Below, one piece after another: positions 1 through 12,189 of a stretch of DNA of 64,000 bases; within the stretch, counting starts at the first letter, position 1, and each line of letters starts with the position of its first letter. Where the stretch lies: NCBI GenBank assembly GCA_036365145.1, contig JAEOAD010000024.1, positions 12,060,501 to 12,124,500 on the forward strand, written 5' to 3'. The translations under genes and the position numbers were made by a program. This stretch comes from Orientallactaga sibirica (Eukaryota; Chordata; Mammalia; Rodentia; Dipodidae). A model generated the notes under the pieces. That model was not told where the DNA came from and searched no databases. It saw nothing but the letters and a program-made list of their open reading frames with translations.

Positions 1-967
1 CCCCAAAACCCATAATAGCACAGAATAAACATTCACAGTTCAAAAGATGGCATTGGGCAAACACCAAGCTCTGTAACTCCAAGCTCAACAACTCTAGTCA
101 GTGACAAATCTGCAAGTCTGGTAGTTATAACCAGCAATAAGTCTCTGAAATTCCAATTCTGCCCTCCAGCTACACACAGTCCTGGAAAACTTCATCTGGT
201 GTAGCTGTCTCATGGTCTCATGGTCCCAACATCTCCACTTGGTCTCTACTGCAACCCATGGTCCAACCTCACAGCTCCATCAGGTCTCCATGCAGGCATC
301 CAGCAAACCTGCTTCACACTGCCCATGGCTGTTTCCAAAACACAAGACAGTGTTGCAAATTCAGTGACCCTCTCCTCCTTCCTGCTTTTTTTTATACTTC
401 AAAATACCAGGTAGGATGCCAATTTGCTAATGGAGGGGGGGAATAAAGCTGACTTTGAAGAACAGGACACTCCTTGAGCATTCAGACCCCTTCAAAAGAG
501 TTACATTCTTTCTGTTGTCCCAAAGCAGGTCAGCTGGCCCAATCTTAATGGTTGTAATCTCTCACATAATGACAGCTGAACGGGCAGTAATTTTGGCCCA
601 AGATTTCTTTCTGTGCCATATCCCTCTGCACACACCAGTCCATTTCTGCACACTGAAACACTGCACAAGTTCTCAGGACACAGGCATAACAGCAAGCCAC
701 TCAAACACCATCTTCTAGCCCAGTCCAGACAAAGATCCTTTTACCCTCATAAGCTGAACCTCACAGTCCATAGTTCTTACTGCATTTGGGTCTTGGAATT
801 CTGACCAGAATAATCCATCAAGCTGTCCTTAGAGCACTGCAAGGTGTTTTTTCGGCCAAGGTTTCAAACTCATACACATTTCTCTTGAAAATCAGCTCCA
901 AAAGACCAAAGGCATACAGTCAGGTGTCTGGCAGCAACCAATACAACTCCTCTGTATCAACATTACT
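1..967 (-). mobile_element. ERVL-MaLR internal region, cut by the window edge
   Basis: Read on the minus strand, this follows directly from the LTR at 968-1277. It matches the internal region of the MaLR at 7253-8426 over most of its length, including the blocks about 300 bases in that mention TTGGATGCCTG-like and CCATGGGTTGCA-like motifs. MaLR internal regions are usually non-autonomous and non-coding, and no long frame is seen here. The distal part and the second LTR lie outside the window. Small indels separate it from the 7-kb copy. Confidence 0.85.
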
Positions 968-1277
968 GTTACAGTCAGGTTTGCATTGCTGCCAGAAAAC
1001 ACTTGACCAAGAACAACATGTGGGGAAAATATGGTTTATTTTAGCTTACAGAGTAGAGGGGAAGTTCCATGATGGCAAGGGAAAACAATGGCATGAGCAG
1101 AGGATGGACATCCCCTCCTGACCAAACATTGACAAGGGGAAACTGGCTATATTACCCATTAGCCTGACCATGACAATTCACTCCCTCCAAGAGGCATTAA
1201 TTCCCAAATCTCTATCAGCTGGGAGCCTAGCATTCAGAACACCTAAGTTTATGGGGGACACCTGAATCAAACCACCT
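968..1277 (-). mobile_element. MaLR LTR (5' LTR of the minus-strand element)
   Basis: On the minus strand it runs from GGTGGTTTGATTCAGGTGTC to AACCTGACTGTAACA and is colinear with the LTRs at 6923 and 8427. About 310 bp, close to the family's usual size. It holds an AATAAACC polyadenylation-type signal before the end. The expected TGT start is degraded at the right edge. Confidence 0.85.
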
Positions 1278-2419
1278 TATTATTCATGTAATATCTGTCA
1301 AAAAGTAACACCCAAGATCATAATCATAACTGATGAAACAAGCCTAGAGTGTTGATCAATAAGGACTGCACAGAGTGGTCTTTCAAATGCACCTGAGAGA
1401 AATACTTCCTCATGGTTATGCCACTGTGAGGGACATGTCACAGTTGACTGGTTCTGTTTGATCAGTGAACTACATTTATTACTCATCCATGTTACCCAAT
1501 GCTGTACATAGTCCTTCAGTTCCCATTCTCAGAACACTGTAGTGATTTTAGTTAAAGGAAAATGAACCATTTCAGTCAGAAAAGATCATGGATTTGATAT
1601 GTATATTTCTTCATTTACATACACAATGTTACCATATTTAAATGTACATATTTGAATGTAGCACCTAAAAACTTGCCATTGTTTTGAGGCAACAAGTGGT
1701 CCAAGGGAGAGAGAATTAAGCAGCCTAATGAAAAGCTGAAGAGTACAGTCTAGAATGCATTATCAACTGTTTACAAAGTAGCTAAGCACACCACAGAACG
1801 ATAGGGAAACAACCATGACACACAGGCAAATACCAGGCCTGTGACATATAGGCTGAGGATAAGTACATAGTGTTACCTTGTTAAAATGGATCTATTTCAG
1901 AGTAAGTCAATTGACCACACCAAGAGAAGCTGAAAATAAACTTCAAGCCATCAGATACTATTCATAAGTCTTTCTGAGTATCTGGTGACATCTAAGAAGA
2001 GTTTTGTGCCGCTTTCACCCTTTAATAGCCACAACCACCACAACAGATCACTCTCTGAAAGAAGAAAATAATGGAAACCTACCTTTCTTTAGGAAGAACA
2101 ATTTATCAGGAAAAGGAAAAGGAAGATAAGGAAACTTACATTTACAAACTACTTTGGGTTTTAAATATCTGATAACAAAACTTAAGGACAGATGATATTT
2201 TTACCAAATGTACCCACTTTTTAATTCTTCAACAGACAAATGGTAGTGTAGCCTGAAAGGAAACATTAGGGGAAAAAGAGAGCAGGCTGCAAGATTCTTT
2301 CAGGAGATAGCATTTCATTCACAAAGACTTTAAGTGAAGTCCTGGATATGCTGTTCATAGGTGTATACCACAGGCTCACCCCAACCTGATCTTACTAAGA
2401 GGTATTAAATCATTTAAGA
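1278..2419. other. Unique AT-rich sequence, no feature seen
   Basis: No SINE, LINE, tandem repeat or gene-like frame was recognised. The short frames here have frequent stops and no familiar protein motif. Confidence 0.6.
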
Positions 2420-2690
2420 GTTAGGGTGGTAAGATGGTAAGGGCCACAGACTGGAAGGCAATGTCCAGAGGCATTCCCCCTCACTTTCACCCAACAATGA
2501 CTGACTGATGTTCTCACATCTTATAACCATGAACCCCATGGTGAATACCAAAAGTCTTACTTATGAAGGCCCCAGTGGAATGGGGGCAGAGAGGAGGGAA
2601 ATGATGGTACCAACACCTGATATATCCATACAAACTTTCTATTTAAAAAAGAAAAAAATGTTGGGGCTTTCAGAAAGGTGTTCCTGTCCT
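2420..2690 (+). mobile_element. Rodent LINE-1 3'-end fragment
   Basis: A block with GGTAAGGGCCACAGA, a central CCCCATGGTGAATACC and an end reading ATATCCATACAAACTTTCT aligns by eye with 45300-45490 and, more weakly, with 13060-13265. All three lie on the plus strand. The 'right-hand untranslated end of a rodent LINE-1' call rests on the resemblance of this block to the Lx-type 3' UTR as I know it. It lacks ORF2 sequence. Confidence 0.5.
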
Positions 2691-3040
2691 TGACAGCATG
2701 TCCTTGGGAACGGTCTTTTCTCCTAGAGACCATGTCCTGGGCATAGAGTGGTGGGATCACAGTTCCTTCCCCTTTCTCTTTTGCTCCTTGGTGGGGCAAT
2801 GAGAAGTTGGTTGTGGCTCAAATAACCAGCATGATGCCCCACCACATGCCCAGAGAAACAGGTCTGAAGCCTCTGACACTGTTCCTGACACAAAATCTTC
2901 CTCTCAATAAGTGGATTGTGTCCAAGGAAGCTACCTAACAGTATTGTAAGGTGTGGATGTGGTGTTTCCTTGTGTGCTTCCTCAGACTAGATTCTTCTGA
3001 ACCAGAGGATAGAATCGAAGATGGGTTTCAGTGCAGTCAG

Positions 3041-3233
3041 GACTTGGGCTAGGAAAGTTGCCCAGTGGTTATAGGTGCTTTCTTGCAAAGCCTGAGGGTC
3101 CAGGTCCAGTTTTCAAGCCACCTGTATAATAAACAAGACACAAACATGCCAGATATCTGGTGAAAATCTGCAGTGGCAAGAGGCCTTGGCATGTCCCCAA
3201 TCCCAGCCCCCAAACATTCAAATAGATAAATAA

Positions 3234-3272
<39 letters not shown>

Positions 3273-3273
3273 A
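3041..3273 (+). mobile_element. DIP-type tRNA-derived SINE with (AAAT)n tail
   Basis: Head resembling GGCTAGGAAAGTTGCCCAGTGG, then TGCAAAGCCTGAGGGTCC, a diverged body and TGCAGTGGCAAGAGGCC, ending in a pure (AAAT)n tail at about 3218-3273. The pyrimidine run is lost, which marks it as an older copy. Confidence 0.75.
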
Positions 3274-3589
3274 TTTGTTAGTTTAAATGGTTGAGGCAAC
3301 AGAAAAGCACTAATAATGTCATATCAAATATGTTTTTATTTTAATGCAAAGAATATTGAAGTTATATCAAATGGTTGCTCTTTAGGGTAATTACTCTTAG
3401 AATGTGTTGGCTATCAGTGACACACACTCACTGGTGGAATGGGATTGTAGTTCTTGATCTTTCCAGCAAAGCATACATCAACGGCTAATACACATCAAAC
3501 TACAGAAAACATCAAATTATATGGAAGATGTTGTAAATTTAACAAAATAAACACAAATATTTACCATTATATTTATTTTTCTCTACACT
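3274..3589. other. Unique AT-rich sequence
   Basis: Nothing recognised on either strand. Confidence 0.55.
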
Positions 3590-3905
3590 GAGATGTGCTT
3601 CCATCCCGTGACCCCAACTTTCATGTTGGTAATCTTGCCTGCTTTGTATGGAAACTAAAGTTTTTGGTTAGGAAATAGGATCAGCCTATATGCCCTCAAA
3701 TGATGACTGGGTAGAAGATGTGGTATTTATGCACAGTAGTGTTCTACTTACCTATAAATTTAAAAAATTAAGTCATAAAACTAGCAAGAAAATGGATCTG
3801 GAAAAGATTGTACTAAGTGAGGTAATGCATTCAAGAAAATGAACACCACATGTTCTCTTCATATGCGAGATTTATTTGTAAGTTACCATAAGAGTGATTA
3901 GTTAT
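3590..3905 (+). mobile_element. Old LINE-1 ORF2 end / 3' UTR fragment
   Basis: The core at about 3690-3880 has the typical LINE-1 order: GATGACTGGGTAGAAGATGT, then GTTCTACTTACC, ATGGATCTGG and CACCACATGTTCTCTTCATA. This corresponds to the end of ORF2 and the start of the 3' UTR in mammalian LINE-1. No frame remains open. The left boundary is approximate. Confidence 0.7.
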
Positions 3906-3939
3906 GGCCAGGAAACTGTAAATCAATAATAGTGGTTAA

Positions 3940-4133
3940 CTTATTTTTAATTAATTAATTATTTATTTGAGAGAGAGAGAGAATGGGCACACCAGTGCCT
4001 CCAGCCACTGAAAATGAACTCCAGACACATGTGCCACTTTGTGCATTTGGCTTACATGGGTACTGGGGAAATGAACCTGGGTCCTTTGGTTTCACAGACA
4101 AATGCTTTCACTGCTAAGCTATCTCTTTGAGCC
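3940..4133 (-). mobile_element. DIP-type SINE
   Basis: Begins on the plus strand with an (AATT)/(ATTT) tail and a GA run, which is the reversed tail and pyrimidine tract. Then CCTCCAGCCACTG, CATGTGCCACTTTGTGCA and the reversed head TAAGCTATCTCTTTGAGCC follow. Near full length. Confidence 0.9.
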
Positions 4134-6099
4134 ATCAAATTTTGACCTGAATTAGAATAGTTATAAAATTCAAAGTTTCATTCTCATAACTATAAATATT
4201 TTTAGTTATGACTTTTTAAATCATATATTATTAATTCCATGTTAAGGAATTTATTTTATCTTTTAATTCTCTTTTAGTAGTTTTAAGGATAAATATTTAT
4301 CTACTATTCTGTTTAAACCTTTTCTCAGTTTAACACATACATGTAGCTTTACTGTTCATATCAATGGAAATAAAATGCATATGCATACTTTAGTGAGAGA
4401 ACAACAGTCTTTATATCATTTTTTTTTCAAATATAGGCTTATAACTTGTGAGGATGTATCTGATCTGAGCAGAAACACTGCTGCATGAGTCACATTTTGA
4501 TTGATAAGACATTGTGATTCATAATTGATATCATTTTAGATCTGCCAGTAACAAAAGGTCACTTTGAAATGTGATGGGGGCTATAGCATGAGGAAGGACA
4601 GAAACAATACGGTATCAAAGAAGGAAGGAAGACGAAGATACTGACACAAATCTACAGATTCAAATTAAATTAAATGTATCTCAGAGAGCACAGTAATTAA
4701 CAGCTAGTCCTCAGAACTTGACATTCCACGCAAATGTCACTCTCTAGGGCATTACATAGGAATTAGACTGTCCTTTCACTGTCAGACTCACATATACTAA
4801 AGAGGTACTGGAGAAAAAAAAAAAGTATCTGATTTGGATCAGTGTTTAGAATTTAAATAGTATACTTTTCTCATTTATTTGGGTTTCTGAGTTGTGAATG
4901 TAAGTATAAATCATCTTCCTTTAAGATATATACTTAGAAATACTCCTTTACACTAAAACAGCAAAATGTTAGAGAACAGATTTTTTTTTCCTTGAGACCT
5001 CCAGCAGATTGAGGTGGAATCTAGGTCACCCTCATATCTCTGATGTGATCACATGATTTCACCCTCTGAGGAGAAAGTTGCTTCCATGAATTAGCATCTA
5101 TCTTCTATAATGAGTATCCTGTCTTTTTCTAATCTAGTCCTTCCATTTGCATTGAGAAAGACAAAGCATCAATCACAAGCCAATCCCAGACAGCATATCA
5201 AAAACTATCCTATGGAATGAACACCACATCTGTTACAAAGACCCGTTGTTAATTCCTGAAAATCCTTTTCATCCCCATCAGTGTTTATCAATCCCAGTCA
5301 TCCTTTCCAATATTATTAGTGAAAAACTCTTAAGCATACAACAATATAATAAAACAAAACTTAGAACAACCTTGTGTCTGCAAAAAACTTCTGAGACCTT
5401 ATATCCTCTGAACTCAGCCTCATCTACATATTCACAAGCATCACTGACAAAAGAAAGGCCTCCTCCCTGTAATAAACCACACTTATCTATTCCATAATGC
5501 TTGTGTGTGCTCTGTGACATTGACTTGACTTAGGCACATTAAGCTTCTTCAAGTCTTCTACTGTATCGCCTGGACTCTAGAATCATATTCTTACTTTGCC
5601 ACATTTTAAAACTTTTCTCCGAACACTCTTACCTAAAATAAAGTTAGCATCCTGCCATCATTCTATAGTGGAAATGGTCTGAGGATAGCATCAATGTGAT
5701 TTTTTCTACTTGTTACCCTGGAAGAGTGAACCTTTTAGAATCTGATAAAAATCTGAGCTTTCTTAGGCTCTCTTATAGGTTCTCCTGCTAATAGCTCTTA
5801 ACAGTAGGCCACATCAGCCATACCTTATTCACTGAGGTAGATAGTGGTTTATACTGCATGTCTTCCTATCAACTGGAAGACCACCAAGGCCACAGTCTAA
5901 TGCTTGCATTCTGGCCCAAGCATTGAGTTCCTTGTCATTATCTGCTCTCAGAAACTTAACAGTCATTACAGTATCACATCTTTTTGCTTTTAAGGTCCAT
6001 AAATAGAGTGGCTCACAATTGGTGATTCCAACACAGACTGTATTTCTTCAAATAACCTGTTGCCAACTCTTTCCAAGTTCTGTGAATTAAGAAGCCATC
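4134..6099. other. Unique sequence without recognised features
   Basis: About 2 kb with no SINE or LTR signature and no protein motif in the short frames. Short A and T runs (for example near 4811 and 4981) are the only low-complexity elements. Confidence 0.55.
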
Positions 6100-6200
6100 A
6101 GGTACCTGGTAGGGTTGCTCGTATCTGAAACCTCAGCACTCCAGAGTGAGAGGCAGAAGGATCAAAAGTTCTAGGCAAGCCTGGCAAAAGAAGATTTGTC
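6100..6200 (+). mobile_element. Old monomeric B1-like SINE
   Basis: GGTAGGGTTGCTCGTATCTG, CCTCAGCACTCCAGAGTGAG and AGGCAAGCCTGGC follow the 7SL-derived B1 order. The internal 29-bp duplication of classical B1 is missing, as in pre-B1 (pB1-like) copies. CpG sites are decayed. Confidence 0.6.
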
Positions 6201-6922
6201 TGGGGTTAGAGGAGAAACTATCAGATAAGTATGGCTTTATTTTCCCCTCTCACAAGCTACAAACCCATCTGCAGTTGTACTAATATGTCTTTTATCTCTT
6301 TATCTTTCTCTTTCTATCTCTCATCTGCCCCTGTTATAAGAAGTATTCCTCTTCCTAAAGGAAGCTTATTTACTCTGGTTCCTAGAACCTTCACCATCTT
6401 CAAGATCTAATTCATTTTATCCATTTAATCTTCTGTATTTTTGATTTCTCATTTTTAGAATATCATTCTTGTCATTTGCATGCCATTTTACGTATTCCCA
6501 TAAGGGTTATTATTGCTCTATTTTCATTATAAACTTTCAACCAGTTTGCTATTCACACTTTCTAGCCTTTATTTCCTATTGTTTTTTCAATAAATGTTTA
6601 TTTGATTCCTGGCATATTCCTAAAACTTGTTGTGTCTTTAATCAACACAGGCAGCTGTAACCAAATCAGTGACAAGATTCCTTATTCTTCTTTTGACCTG
6701 ATGGTTCAGCAACAAAAATGTTCTTGTGTTTGCTATCTAAGTCAGTCTCCATCACTATTTACTTTCCTGTACTTTTATGCTCTTAGAATGATTCTTCTTT
6801 TAATAAACTCCCAGCTGCACTGATTAATACCCACCTTTGTATATTATCTATACAACAACAACATAAAAACTCAAATGTATCACTTCCAGGCTAAAATTCC
6901 CTCTTTAAATTTGAAAATTATA
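6201..6922. other. Unique AT-rich sequence
   Basis: A pyrimidine-rich stretch near 6290-6330 is the only notable feature. No repeat or gene recognised. Confidence 0.55.
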
Positions 6923-7252
6923 TGTGATGGCTTGATTCAGGTGTGTACCATAAAATTAAGTGTTCTGAATGGTAGGTTCCCAGATGATGGAGATTGGGGA
7001 ATTAATGCCTCCTGGAAGTAGTATATTGTTGCAGGCAGGCTTATGGGTATTAGGCCAGTTTTCCTTGCCAGTCTTTGGCACATTCTCCCATTGCTGTCAT
7101 CCATGTGATGTTATCCAGGTGGTGATATCTAACCCCTGCTCCTGCCATCATGTAGCTTCCCCTGGCGTCTATAAGCCAAATAAACCCTATTTGTCCCACA
7201 AGCTTCTCTTGGTTGGGCAATTTCTGCTAGCAATATGAACTTGACTGCAATA
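6923..7252 (+). mobile_element. MaLR 5' LTR
   Basis: Starts TGTGATGGCTTGATTCAGGT and ends near TTGACTGCAATA. Carries AATAAACCC about 55 bases before the end, in the position of an LTR polyadenylation signal. Confidence 0.85.
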
Positions 7253-8426
7253 GTAAAATTGGTTCCAGAGGCGTAGGCTTGCTGATAGACACTTGACTGT
7301 GTAGCTTTGGTCTTTTGGAGCAGATTTTCAAGTGGAATGTGGAAGGATTTGAAAGGGCAGCCTAATAGATGCCTTGCAGTACTTTAAGTACAAGTTGATG
7401 GACTATTCTGGTCAGAGTTGAAAGACCTGAATGAAGTAAGAACTATGGACTGTGAGGTTTGGCTTGTGAGAGTGAAAAAGAGCTTTGACTGGACTGGGCT
7501 AGAAGCAGTTTGTGTGAGAAGCTTGCTGTTATGCCTGTGTCCTGATAACTTGTGCAGGGTTGCTTTGTGTAGAAACAGACTGATGTGAGCAGAGGGATAT
7601 GACACAGAAAAAATGAAATCTTTCAGCCAAAACTGTTGTCTGTTCAGTTGCAATTGTATGAGAGATTACAACCATTGAGACTGGGCCAGCTTACCTGCAT
7701 TGGGAAAACAGAAAGAATGTATTCTTTTAAAGAAGACCAAATGCTGAAAAAGTGTCCTGTGCTTCAAAATGTGCTTCATCCCCGGATTAAGAAATAGGCA
7801 CCCCACCTGGTATTATGGAATATAAGAAATGCAGGAAAGAGTGGGCCATTGAATTTGCAATGTGGTCTTGATCTTGTGTTTTGGCAAAAGACATAGGCAG
7901 TGTGAAGCAAGTTTTTTGGATGCCTGTATGGAGAACCAATGGAGCCATGTGGGTGAACCATGGGTTGCAACAGAGACCGAGATGCCTGGACCACAAGATG
8001 GCTACTAAGGAGAGCTACCTACCTGGATGAAGTTTTTCAAGACTGTGAGTAGCCTAGCTGGAAGGGTGGAATTGGAACTGCAGAGACCTGTTGCTGGTTA
8101 CAATTATCAAACTTGGAGACTTTTCACTGACTAGAGGTGTTGGACTTGTAGCTACAGAGTTTGATATTTGCCCTGTTTTAAGTCTTCTATTGGTTGAATA
8201 TTTCTCTGCTATGCCTAATGCCCAATGCCATCTTTTCCACTGTGAATGTTTATTCTGTGCCATTATGGGTTTTTTGGTAGTACAGCACAGTTAAAAGACC
8301 TTGGACTATGGGGATGTTAGAATATCATTGGAAATGATAAAAACTATGGGTGCTTTCAAAGTTGGATTGAATGCATTTTACTTTATATCATGTATGGTTA
8401 TCAGTTTATGGTGGCCAGGGGCAGAA

Positions 8427-8773
8427 TGTGGTGATTTGATTCAGCTGTCCCTCACAAGCTTAGGTGTTCTGAATGCTAGGTTCCCAACTGCTAGATATTT
8501 GGATACTAACGCCTCCTGAAGACAGTGTATTGTTGGAGGCAGGCTTGTGGGTAGTATAGCCAGTTTCACTTTGCCAGCGTTTGGCATGCTCTTCTGTTGC
8601 TGTCATCCATCTGATGTTGCCCAGGATGTGATGTCCACCCTCTGCTATTTCCATCATTTCCACCTGCCATCATGGAGCTTCCCCTCGAGTCTATAAGCCA
8701 AATAAACCCTTTTTTACCACAAGCTGCTCTTGATGGGGTGATTTCTGCCAGCAATGCAAACCTGACTGCAACA
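8427..8773 (+). mobile_element. MaLR 3' LTR
   Basis: Starts TGTGGTGATTTGATTCAG and ends CCTGACTGCAACA. Colinear with the 5' LTR. It contains the same AATAAACCC block near 8701. Confidence 0.85.
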
Positions 8774-9068
8774 CTACATAATGATTTTGTATCTCCTTTC
8801 CAAGCATTTTGATTTGTTAAAGATAAACATAAATTCTTTATCTTATCCTTGATATATGTTGCTCCTCTGTGTACTGTTATATTTTCATAAATGACATTGT
8901 CATATAATATTGTATCAAAAATCATGAAGAAAGTAAGACTATATTCTTTCATTCAAATTCCATTTGCCATGATCTGTTAATTTTGTTTCAAACATAGAAT
9001 AAGTAATTATTTTGTTTCAGTGTCACTGTCTATGACTCTGGACCAACTTGCAATCAAGAACCTTCCAG

Positions 9069-9263
9069 GGTGTTGGAGAGATGGATTAGCAGTTAAGGCT
9101 CTTGTCTGTGAAGCCTAACGACCCTGATTTTATTCCGCAGTGCCTATGCAAGCCAGATGCACAAGGTGGCACAAGGTGGCTGGAGGCCCTGGAATACCCA
9201 TTCTCTTTGTGTCTATCCACCTCTTTCTCTCTTCATTTTCTCTCTGAAATAATAAAAAAAACA
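9069..9263 (+). mobile_element. DIP-type SINE with internal rearrangement
   Basis: Head TGTTGGAGAGATGGATTAGC, then AAGCCAGATGCACAAGGTGG, where a CACAAGGTGG unit is repeated and the usual ATGCATCTGGAGTT block is lost. CTGGAGGCCCTGGAATACCC and a pyrimidine-rich tail follow. Confidence 0.88.
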
Positions 9264-9269
9264 AATTAT

Positions 9270-9466
9270 ATATTTTAATATATTTTATTTATTTATTTAT
9301 TTGAGAGAGAGAAAGAGACAGAGAGAGAATAGGTGTGCCAGGGCCTCCAGCCACTACAAATGAACTCCAGATCTGCATCTGGCTTATGTGCGTACTGGGG
9401 AATTGGACCAGGATCCTTTGGCTTTGTAGCCAAACACCTTAATAGCTAAGCCATCTCTCCAGGCCC
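9270..9466 (-). mobile_element. DIP-type SINE, tail-to-tail with its neighbour
   Basis: Reversed tail (ATTT)n and GA run, then CCAGGGCCTCCAGCCACTAC, and the reversed head AAGCCATCTCTCCAGGCCC. Its tail faces that of the 9069-9263 copy across a few AT bases, so the two form an inverted pair. Confidence 0.9.
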
Positions 9467-11989
9467 AGAATTAAATATTTTAAATAAAAAAAGAAACATC
9501 TAACTGGAATCCATCTTTCCCATTTGATTTTTTGTCCATGTTTCTACTCTAATCAATATTAAGAATATATAGAGACACATACATATATACATCTATTCAT
9601 TTACATACATATATGAGTGAAGCATTCATTTAAAAAAAAAAAAAAAAAATCACTAGAAAAATAACCAAAACTAGATTCTCTGTGTCCAAACTATATATTA
9701 TACTTACTATGTGGACAAAATTGAACCTTAGAAATTTACTTTAAATTGGAAGAAATTGGTAAGATCTCTTACAGTCTTTTGTTATAGCTATAAATTTATA
9801 TTAAGATATTGCTTTATAGAGAATGAATGGCTATTATTTCAGTAGCTTTCTGTGTGCTTAATAAACTAGTGATATTTACTAGTCAGATAGAGATACAGGC
9901 CCCAGTACTCTCTAATCAATTGCTTCAAATACATACTGGAAAATAAACTATTAAAATGACATTTCAATATACACAAAATAAAGAAAATCTGTCAACTTGA
10001 TGGTTGTATTAGTCGTTTGGAAATGTTATCATACTTATATTTACTTTCTGAGAAAATTTGCTTTTCCATGATACATAATAGTTATCACCTTTTCAAAAAA
10101 GTAGCTGATAAATTTTAGCACAACTCTTTTCTATTTTTGTATATTGTCCTCTGAGGTAAAGTATTTTTAAATGACAAATTGAAGAAGTAAAATATAAGAG
10201 TGCTCAATATATCTGAATCCAATAGCAAGGACAACATTTTAAAGATATGTAAACAAGAGGTCCCCTATTGTTTTTTCTCATAGGAAGAGAACCTGAAAAT
10301 AAACTACTATCATATCCACAACTTGATTCTATTCTTGAAATGATGGCTGTTTGACATTCCCTGATGAATGGTATGTGGCCACCTATTTCAGCTGCTCCCC
10401 CCCCCCGTTACTAGAATTATATTTCTAATGTATGGATGGGTTATTATTAGCTAAAGCTTTTATTTCCTGGGATTAGGTAAAATGAAAAGGGTTATTTCTG
10501 TTGATACACCCCATTTCACATTGCAATGCAACTATTCAACTGTAAAACATCCTTAGATTTCTGTTTGAATGGTCAAAGAATGGCTGATTATGTGTTATTG
10601 GCCTTTAAAGGGCCAGTATTAGTAATAGTCAAAACAAAGTCATTCTTATAAAATTGCCATAATTGAAGGAGCTTTTTACATTTTCTTTCTTTCTTAAAAT
10701 TTTCCCATAATGATATAGAAAAACTTCAAGATATTTAAAATATATATGCAATAGGAAAAACTATTACCTGTGGGTGACATGAGAAGAAATTTAATTTTCA
10801 CATCTGAAAAGAGCAATTGCTTACATCGTTAGCTAAATGCATTTTTTCTCCAATCATTGAGCAATGACAAGTATTATGGATACATATGAGGATTTGTCAT
10901 GATACAGCACATAGGGATATACTACTGAAATGTACTGATTGGCTATAGAGCATTTACTCCTCACCTAGACCCACAAGGTAAATAAAGCAGAATAAAGGCT
11001 TTCATTCTGCCTGTCTCTTTTACTTTGGCTCACAGTCCCACTTGACTAGGTCTTCCTCGCTTGTCTCTAGATCTTCTTTCTTGAAGTCTGGGGACACAGA
11101 GATAATGTCATTTTCCTAAACCTGCAATCACCTGGGATTTCAGGAAAAGAGAATCCTCTCAGGGCAGAACCTCTGCCCCTGCTTCCCTAAAGGAGTGTGA
11201 TCATCCCATGAAGGAGTAATGGAAGCTGGAGCAGAAGTGATCATTTCTGCACAAGCTCTTGTTAGCTCCAGCTAGAAGGACTTCAGTCCACCTTGCAGAC
11301 TGGAGCTGAGGTAAGGATGGGCAGGAACACACCTTGACCAGGACTGCTTTATTATGCATATTCCTTTTCTCCTATCCCAATGCTTTCTTTAATTAAATTT
11401 AAAACTTCTATCAGTACACCAAAAACTGACCTGAAATCACCTTTATCTGTTGCTGTTCTAATGTAACCACATTGAATAAATCTCCTTTCTCTGCTTGTCA
11501 TCATTACTCACCCAAACTAGCTTAGGGTTACTAGAGCTGGCCTTTTGTCCTAAAATGCTAAACTCTAAAAACATGGTGAGAAAAGATATAGTTGATTGAG
11601 AAAGCAACATGCAATGTTTTTCATGGGAGTTAAAGTATAATACCGTAGGTTATAATATCGCTGGCTTTTGAGAGCAATATTTGCTTCCCTGTGAGCCAAA
11701 AGGATTTTGGCTCTACTGCCAAGATATTCAGGATGCATAATTGGGCATACATCATGACTATAGCACTAAATATTATAATGTTTCCATTTTCATGAGCAGT
11801 ACTTTTTAAGACAAAAATAAACATTTTTAAAAACTAATTTCTCTGAATCATGAACAGAAGTATATAGCCATCATAAGTGAATGTAACCCTCCTGAAGGAA
11901 GATGATATATTGGTCAATTTCATTATAACATTTGCTATTCACAGAAAATGACTATCTAGGAAAAGCAGACAAATTATTAAAACAAAGAT
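9467..11989. other. Unique AT-rich sequence; A run at about 9632-9649
   Basis: No transposable element recognised. A GC-richer island at about 11030-11320 is described separately. A C run of about ten bases lies near 10396. Confidence 0.55.
11036..11310 (+). other. GC-richer island with splice-site-like borders
   Basis: A pyrimidine-rich stretch ending GGCTCACAG (AG at 11034-11035) precedes it, and GAGCTGAG followed by GTAAGG closes it. It is visibly richer in G+C than its flanks and has no repeat signature. No long open frame crosses it, so a coding exon is unlikely; a non-coding exon or chance are both possible. Confidence 0.2.
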
Positions 11990-12080
11990 GATCCAAGATA
12001 AGGCAGGAGGATGGCAAGTTTGAGGTCAGACTGGGCTACATAGTGAGACCCTATCTCTAAATTACAAAAATGAAACAAAA
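11990..12080 (+). mobile_element. B1-like SINE fragment without the 29-bp duplication
   Basis: AGGCAGGAGGATGGCAAG, TTTGAGGTCAGACTGGGCTA and GTGAGACCCTATCTC match B1 from its middle to its end. The duplicated segment of rodent B1 is absent. Confidence 0.75.
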
Positions 12081-12189
12081 ATCAAATATGAAGCTGTAAG
12101 TTAGTAGTGGCAGAGTGTTTATCATGCATCCACAAGGGCCTTGGCTTCTATCCACTGGGCTCAAAATAATGAGTGAAAAAACACTGAAG

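Larger units (their letters stand above)
6923..8773 (+). mobile_element. Complete ERVL-MaLR element (LTR-internal-LTR)
   Basis: Two direct repeats of about 330-347 bp (6923-7252 and 8427-8773) flank a 1.17-kb internal region. Just after the left LTR the sequence passes through GACACTTGACTGTGTAGC, typical of MaLR internals. The internal region has no gag, pol or env frame, as expected for a non-autonomous MaLR. The two LTRs differ at many positions and indels, so the insertion is old. No clear 5-bp target duplication was found. Confidence 0.85.

Noticed and set aside
3218..3273. Tandem array considered as a CRISPR-like or satellite repeat
   Set aside because: It is the simple (AAAT)n tail of a SINE. 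No CRISPR, bacterial operon or phage feature exists in the window.
8566..8952. 128-codon minus-strand frame
   Set aside because: Most of it is antisense to the MaLR 3' LTR; no domain.
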